From a virus, in the IMG/VR virus record IMGVR_UViG_3300025141_009410, positions 1-27,633 of that record: a DNA stretch of 27,633 nt; one strand, given 5' to 3'. The position numbers and the translations under genes were made by a program. This document shows, in pieces, positions 25,811-27,633 of this stretch. The notes beneath the pieces were generated by a model. The model was not told the origin of the DNA. It worked only from the letters and a program-made list of their open reading frames with translations, and ran no database searches. Each line of letters opens with the position of its first letter. Positions within the stretch are counted from its first letter, which is position 1.

Positions 25811-26863
25811 ATGGCAACACTAGACATGAGAACACAGCCTATCAACATCGACATGAACTCAAACCTCGACAACGTGATGGCTATCCAAGCAAAGCGCATG
25901 GAGATGGGAGCCAACGGCATCGGCAAGTCTGACCTAACCGCCAAGTTCGGTGGGGAGATTGACTTCGATTGGTTGGGTGTCGTGACCGAGTTGAACGTCG
26001 AGGTCGCGGTACGCAAGGAAGAAGCTAAGCCTTACCCCATCGACCTCGGCGACGGTCAACCACGCCAGGCCACCCTCGAAGCGCTCAAGGCGATAACAGC
26101 CAAAGCCCTCACAGCAGCACAGACCTCATCACAGTTCGGTGCATCCAAAGAAGAGACCCAACTCAATTGGGATGTGTGGACAATGTGGTCCGAGCAGCGA
26201 GACACCGTGCAGGCTATCATCGACCGCGCCAAGGGCGAGAAGACCCGAGAATATCTCATCGAGTTCGGTTGGGTGCCTGAGAACGCCGACGAGTGCGAAA
26301 TCGTTGCCGCATGGGTAGACGCCACCGTGAACAACTTCAAAGCCATCAACCCGCTCATCTTGCAGGCAGGTTGCCCAGCGAAGAAGAACCTCAAGGCGAA
26401 AGCACGGTTCGCGAACCCAGACCGCAAGAAGGCGACGCTGCAGCACTTCGAGAGCGCACTCTCGGAGGCTATCGTCCTGAAGGAGAAGCACGACGCCCGC
26501 ATCGAGCGCCAGGAGAAGAAGACGTACACCGTGGAGGGTGACAACGGTCAACTCAAGGGTGCCGTTGGAGTCGTAGCCAACGCGGCAGACCGCATGAAGG
26601 CGATGTTCGACACAGAGCAGGCAGAGCGGGCGGAAGACCCCATCGAGGCAGCGGCAGACGCAGCACGAGGAGCAAAGCTTTACAAGGAGATGGCAGGTCT
26701 CGACCCGAGAACACCGGACGAGATCCTCGCTGCGGGCGCTAAGGCAAAAGAGGAGTGGCGCGAGGAGCAGGAGCACAAGGAGCGCAAAGCACTGATTGAC
26801 GGTGCAATGAGCCGACTCGCCGCAGTCGAGGCAGAAGAAAAGGCGGCACGGCAGGCAGGCTAG
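25811..26863 (+). CDS. Lone rightward gene of unknown function
   Basis: 350 residues starting MATLDMRTQPINIDMNSNLD. The only well-supported rightward gene before the window end. It is soluble-looking, rich in Ala, Lys and Glu, with Trp-containing central motifs (IDFDWLGVVTELNVEV near 45-60; LNWDVWTMWSEQRDTVQAI near 112-130), a basic patch (CPAKKNLKAKARFANPDRKK, about 190-210) and a long charged helical, probably coiled-coil C-terminus (about 270-350). No signal peptide, membrane segment or catalytic motif was recognised. Codons end in G or C much more often than in the leftward genes, suggesting a different history or expression class. Structured non-coding DNA lies on both sides. Possibilities include an early/accessory phage protein or horizontally acquired cargo; I cannot choose between them. 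Confidence 0.75.
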   Translation: MATLDMRTQPINIDMNSNLDNVMAIQAKRMEMGANGIGKSDLTAKFGGEIDFDWLGVVTELNVEVAVRKEEAKPYPIDLGDGQPRQATLEALKAITAKALTAAQTSSQFGASKEETQLNWDVWTMWSEQRDTVQAIIDRAKGEKTREYLIEFGWVPENADECEIVAAWVDATVNNFKAINPLILQAGCPAKKNLKAKARFANPDRKKATLQHFESALSEAIVLKEKHDARIERQEKKTYTVEGDNGQLKGAVGVVANAADRMKAMFDTEQAERAEDPIEAAADAARGAKLYKEMAGLDPRTPDEILAAGAKAKEEWREEQEHKERKALIDGAMSRLAAVEAEEKAARQAG

Positions 26864-26876
26864 ACAACCCGGGCAC

Positions 26877-26902
26877 GGGGGAGGGTGGAAACGCCCCCCC
26901 CC
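26877..26902 (+). terminator. GNRA-capped hairpin after lone gene
   Basis: Thirteen bases after the stop codon, 26877-26887 pairs with 26892-26902 as an 11-bp G/C stem with one A-C mismatch and one G-U pair, closed by a GAAA loop. In the rightward transcript this would be a very stable 3' hairpin. It is followed by A-rich rather than U-rich sequence, so it is not a classical intrinsic terminator and may serve mainly for 3'-end protection. Confidence 0.6.
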
Positions 26903-26908
26903 AAGTCC

Positions 26909-26941
26909 AAAAAAAATTTCGAGGGGCTTCGCGCCCCTCGA
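26909..26941 (-). terminator. Strong leftward intrinsic terminator
   Basis: Read on the minus strand, a perfect 9-bp stem TCGAGGGGC/GCCCCTCGA with a 5-base loop (26941-26919) is followed after two A residues by eight consecutive T (26916-26909). This is a textbook intrinsic terminator for transcription coming from the right, so it would stop antisense transcription of the lone gene. The same stem is hairpin-plus-C-tag copy 2 when read rightward. Confidence 0.75.
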
Positions 26942-27142
26942 GCTCCCCGCGATTAATGAGGGCGAGTACGCCCACAGATTGCGAAGGGCAAGCCCCTCGC
27001 GCTCCCCGTGTCTCCGACGGCTTAGGGCACGCCCTAAGAACCCTTTAGGCCTCCGGCGGCCCTCGCGGGACGACCAATCACTACGCGTGAGGCGTTAGGC
27101 GCTGCCTAAGACCGCTAGGGGCTGGTTGCCCCTTAGAACCCC
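26919..27142 (+). repeat. Array of hairpin-plus-C-tag elements, copies 2-6
   Basis: Five successive stem-loops, each followed by a C-rich tag, fill the stretch after the lone gene: 26919-26950 (9-bp stem, tag GCTCCCCGC); 26981-27009 (9-bp stem with one mismatch, tag GCTCCCCGT); 27021-27043 (CTTAGGGC/GCCCTAAG, tag AACCC); 27095-27114 (TTAGGC/GCCTAA, tag GACCGC); 27115-27142 (CTAGGGGC/GCCCCTTAG with a bulge, tag AACCCC). Stems differ in sequence but keep base pairing, as expected for structure-level selection or a mobile palindromic repeat family. No gene is seen between 26864 and 27136. Confidence 0.6.
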
Positions 27143-27166
27143 ACGCGGCCTAGCACATCATACGGT

Positions 27167-27379
27167 ATGACAGTAGGGACTCCGACAATGCCCAGCATTC
27201 CTAACGGAAGAGGGCGAGGGGCTTTCCCCACCACCAGGAAGAACCATTCTTCAAATTTCCGGGTGAGGGGCATCCACCTAAACAATTCGACGCACTCTAT
27301 CATAGGACCAGGTCTTCCAAACAGAAGAGCTAAAGTCATCGTCTGGAATTACGACACCCAATCAATTGGGGTAACATAA
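27167..27379 (+). CDS. Possible small protein, or 5' part of a broken gene
   Basis: 70 residues from ATG 27167, basic and Asn/Gly-rich at the N-terminus (MPSIPNGRGRGAFPTTRKNH), ending in RAKVIVWNYDTQSIGVT before TAA. There is no good ribosome binding site at this ATG or the next one (27188). The same frame continues open for another 74 codons after the TAA (27380-27601), so this may be the first part of one longer gene interrupted by a stop. No family recognised. Confidence 0.3.
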   Translation: MTVGTPTMPSIPNGRGRGAFPTTRKNHSSNFRVRGIHLNNSTHSIIGPGLPNRRAKVIVWNYDTQSIGVT

Positions 27380-27601
27380 AAAACGGTACCACACGATGAC
27401 TGGACATTGCTCAAGCAGCTGACCTCAAGGATCCCAGGTAGAGTGCATCTTTCGAAATTTAAAGAGCTATCCTTCTGGGGTGCGGGACAGGAAAGAATAC
27501 CACCCCCTTATCGGTCCAACCCCGTGAGTATGTATTTCGACAAATTTAACCGGGCACATATACGCCCACTCATATCTCAAGGAGAGATGCATGATCTTTA
27601 G
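27380..27601 (+). other. Open segment continuing the same frame after TAA
   Basis: 74 codons without a stop in exactly the frame of the preceding segment, with protein-like composition (VHLSKFKELSFWGAGQERIP, SMYFDKFNRAHIRPL). The two other rightward frames contain stops within the first 45 bases, at 27397 and 27420. The only early start is TTG 27407, without a ribosome binding site. It ends 11 bases past the start of the next gene. It could be the 3' part of a broken or readthrough gene, or chance. Confidence 0.3.
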
Positions 27602-27633
27602 TAAAATTGGTTTAGCCTCACTGATGGATCCAC
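27591..27633 (+). CDS. 5' end of a gene running off the window
   Basis: ATG 27591 is preceded by AAGGAG (27579-27584) with a six-base spacer, an ideal translation start. The frame reads MIFSKIGLASLMDP and remains open at the window edge. Only 14 residues are visible, so no function can be given. The strong ribosome binding site compared with the weak ones just upstream suggests this is a well-translated gene. Confidence 0.55.
   Translation, partial: MIFSKIGLASLMDP

Noticed and set aside
26129-26776. 215-codon minus-strand frame antisense to the lone rightward gene
   Set aside because: Leu/Cys/Arg-rich mirror of a G/C-rich coding strand; the + strand gene has AGGAG and a helical protein-like product.

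Overview
This window looks like the virion-structure half of a tailed double-stranded DNA phage with a short (podovirus-type) tail, probably an environmental phage. All confident genes from position 1 to about 24.9 kb lie on the minus strand, nearly head to tail. Read in transcription order (right to left) they are: probable small terminase, GNAT-like protein, large terminase, small unknown, portal, scaffold, major capsid protein, candidate decoration protein, small acidic unknown, tail adaptor, small structural protein, tail nozzle, four internal-virion (ejection-type) proteins, small unknown, tail fibre with an intramolecular chaperone domain, and a last gene cut by the window edge. Most starts carry AGGAG-type ribosome binding sites, and several genes are joined by TGATG or ATGA stop-start overlaps. 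Adaptor + nozzle + a series of large internal proteins, with no tape measure or sheath, argues for a T7/P22-style injection machine. A peptidoglycan-hydrolase-like domain in one of them suggests a walled, probably Gram-negative, host. No taxonomic marker is visible, so the host is inference.

From 24.94 to 25.81 kb there is no convincing gene. The stretch is densely packed with short perfect inverted repeats. A single rightward gene (25.81-26.86 kb) of unknown function follows, with an excellent ribosome binding site and visibly more G/C-ending codons than the structural genes. It is followed by a second structured non-coding stretch (26.86-27.14 kb): a GNRA-capped hairpin, a strong leftward intrinsic terminator, and several hairpins each followed by a C-rich tag. 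One copy of the same hairpin-plus-tag element lies on the other side of the gene, so the gene is bracketed by related elements.

The last 0.5 kb (27.14-27.63 kb) holds an unusually long open frame broken by one in-frame TAA, then a well-formed gene start (AAGGAG plus ATG at 27591) that runs off the window. Nothing resembling an integrase, RNA polymerase, DNA polymerase, tRNA, CRISPR array or insertion sequence was seen. The less ordinary parts are the bracketed lone gene and its repeat elements, the broken frame at the right end, and winged-helix-like and peptidase-like domains embedded in presumed ejection proteins.
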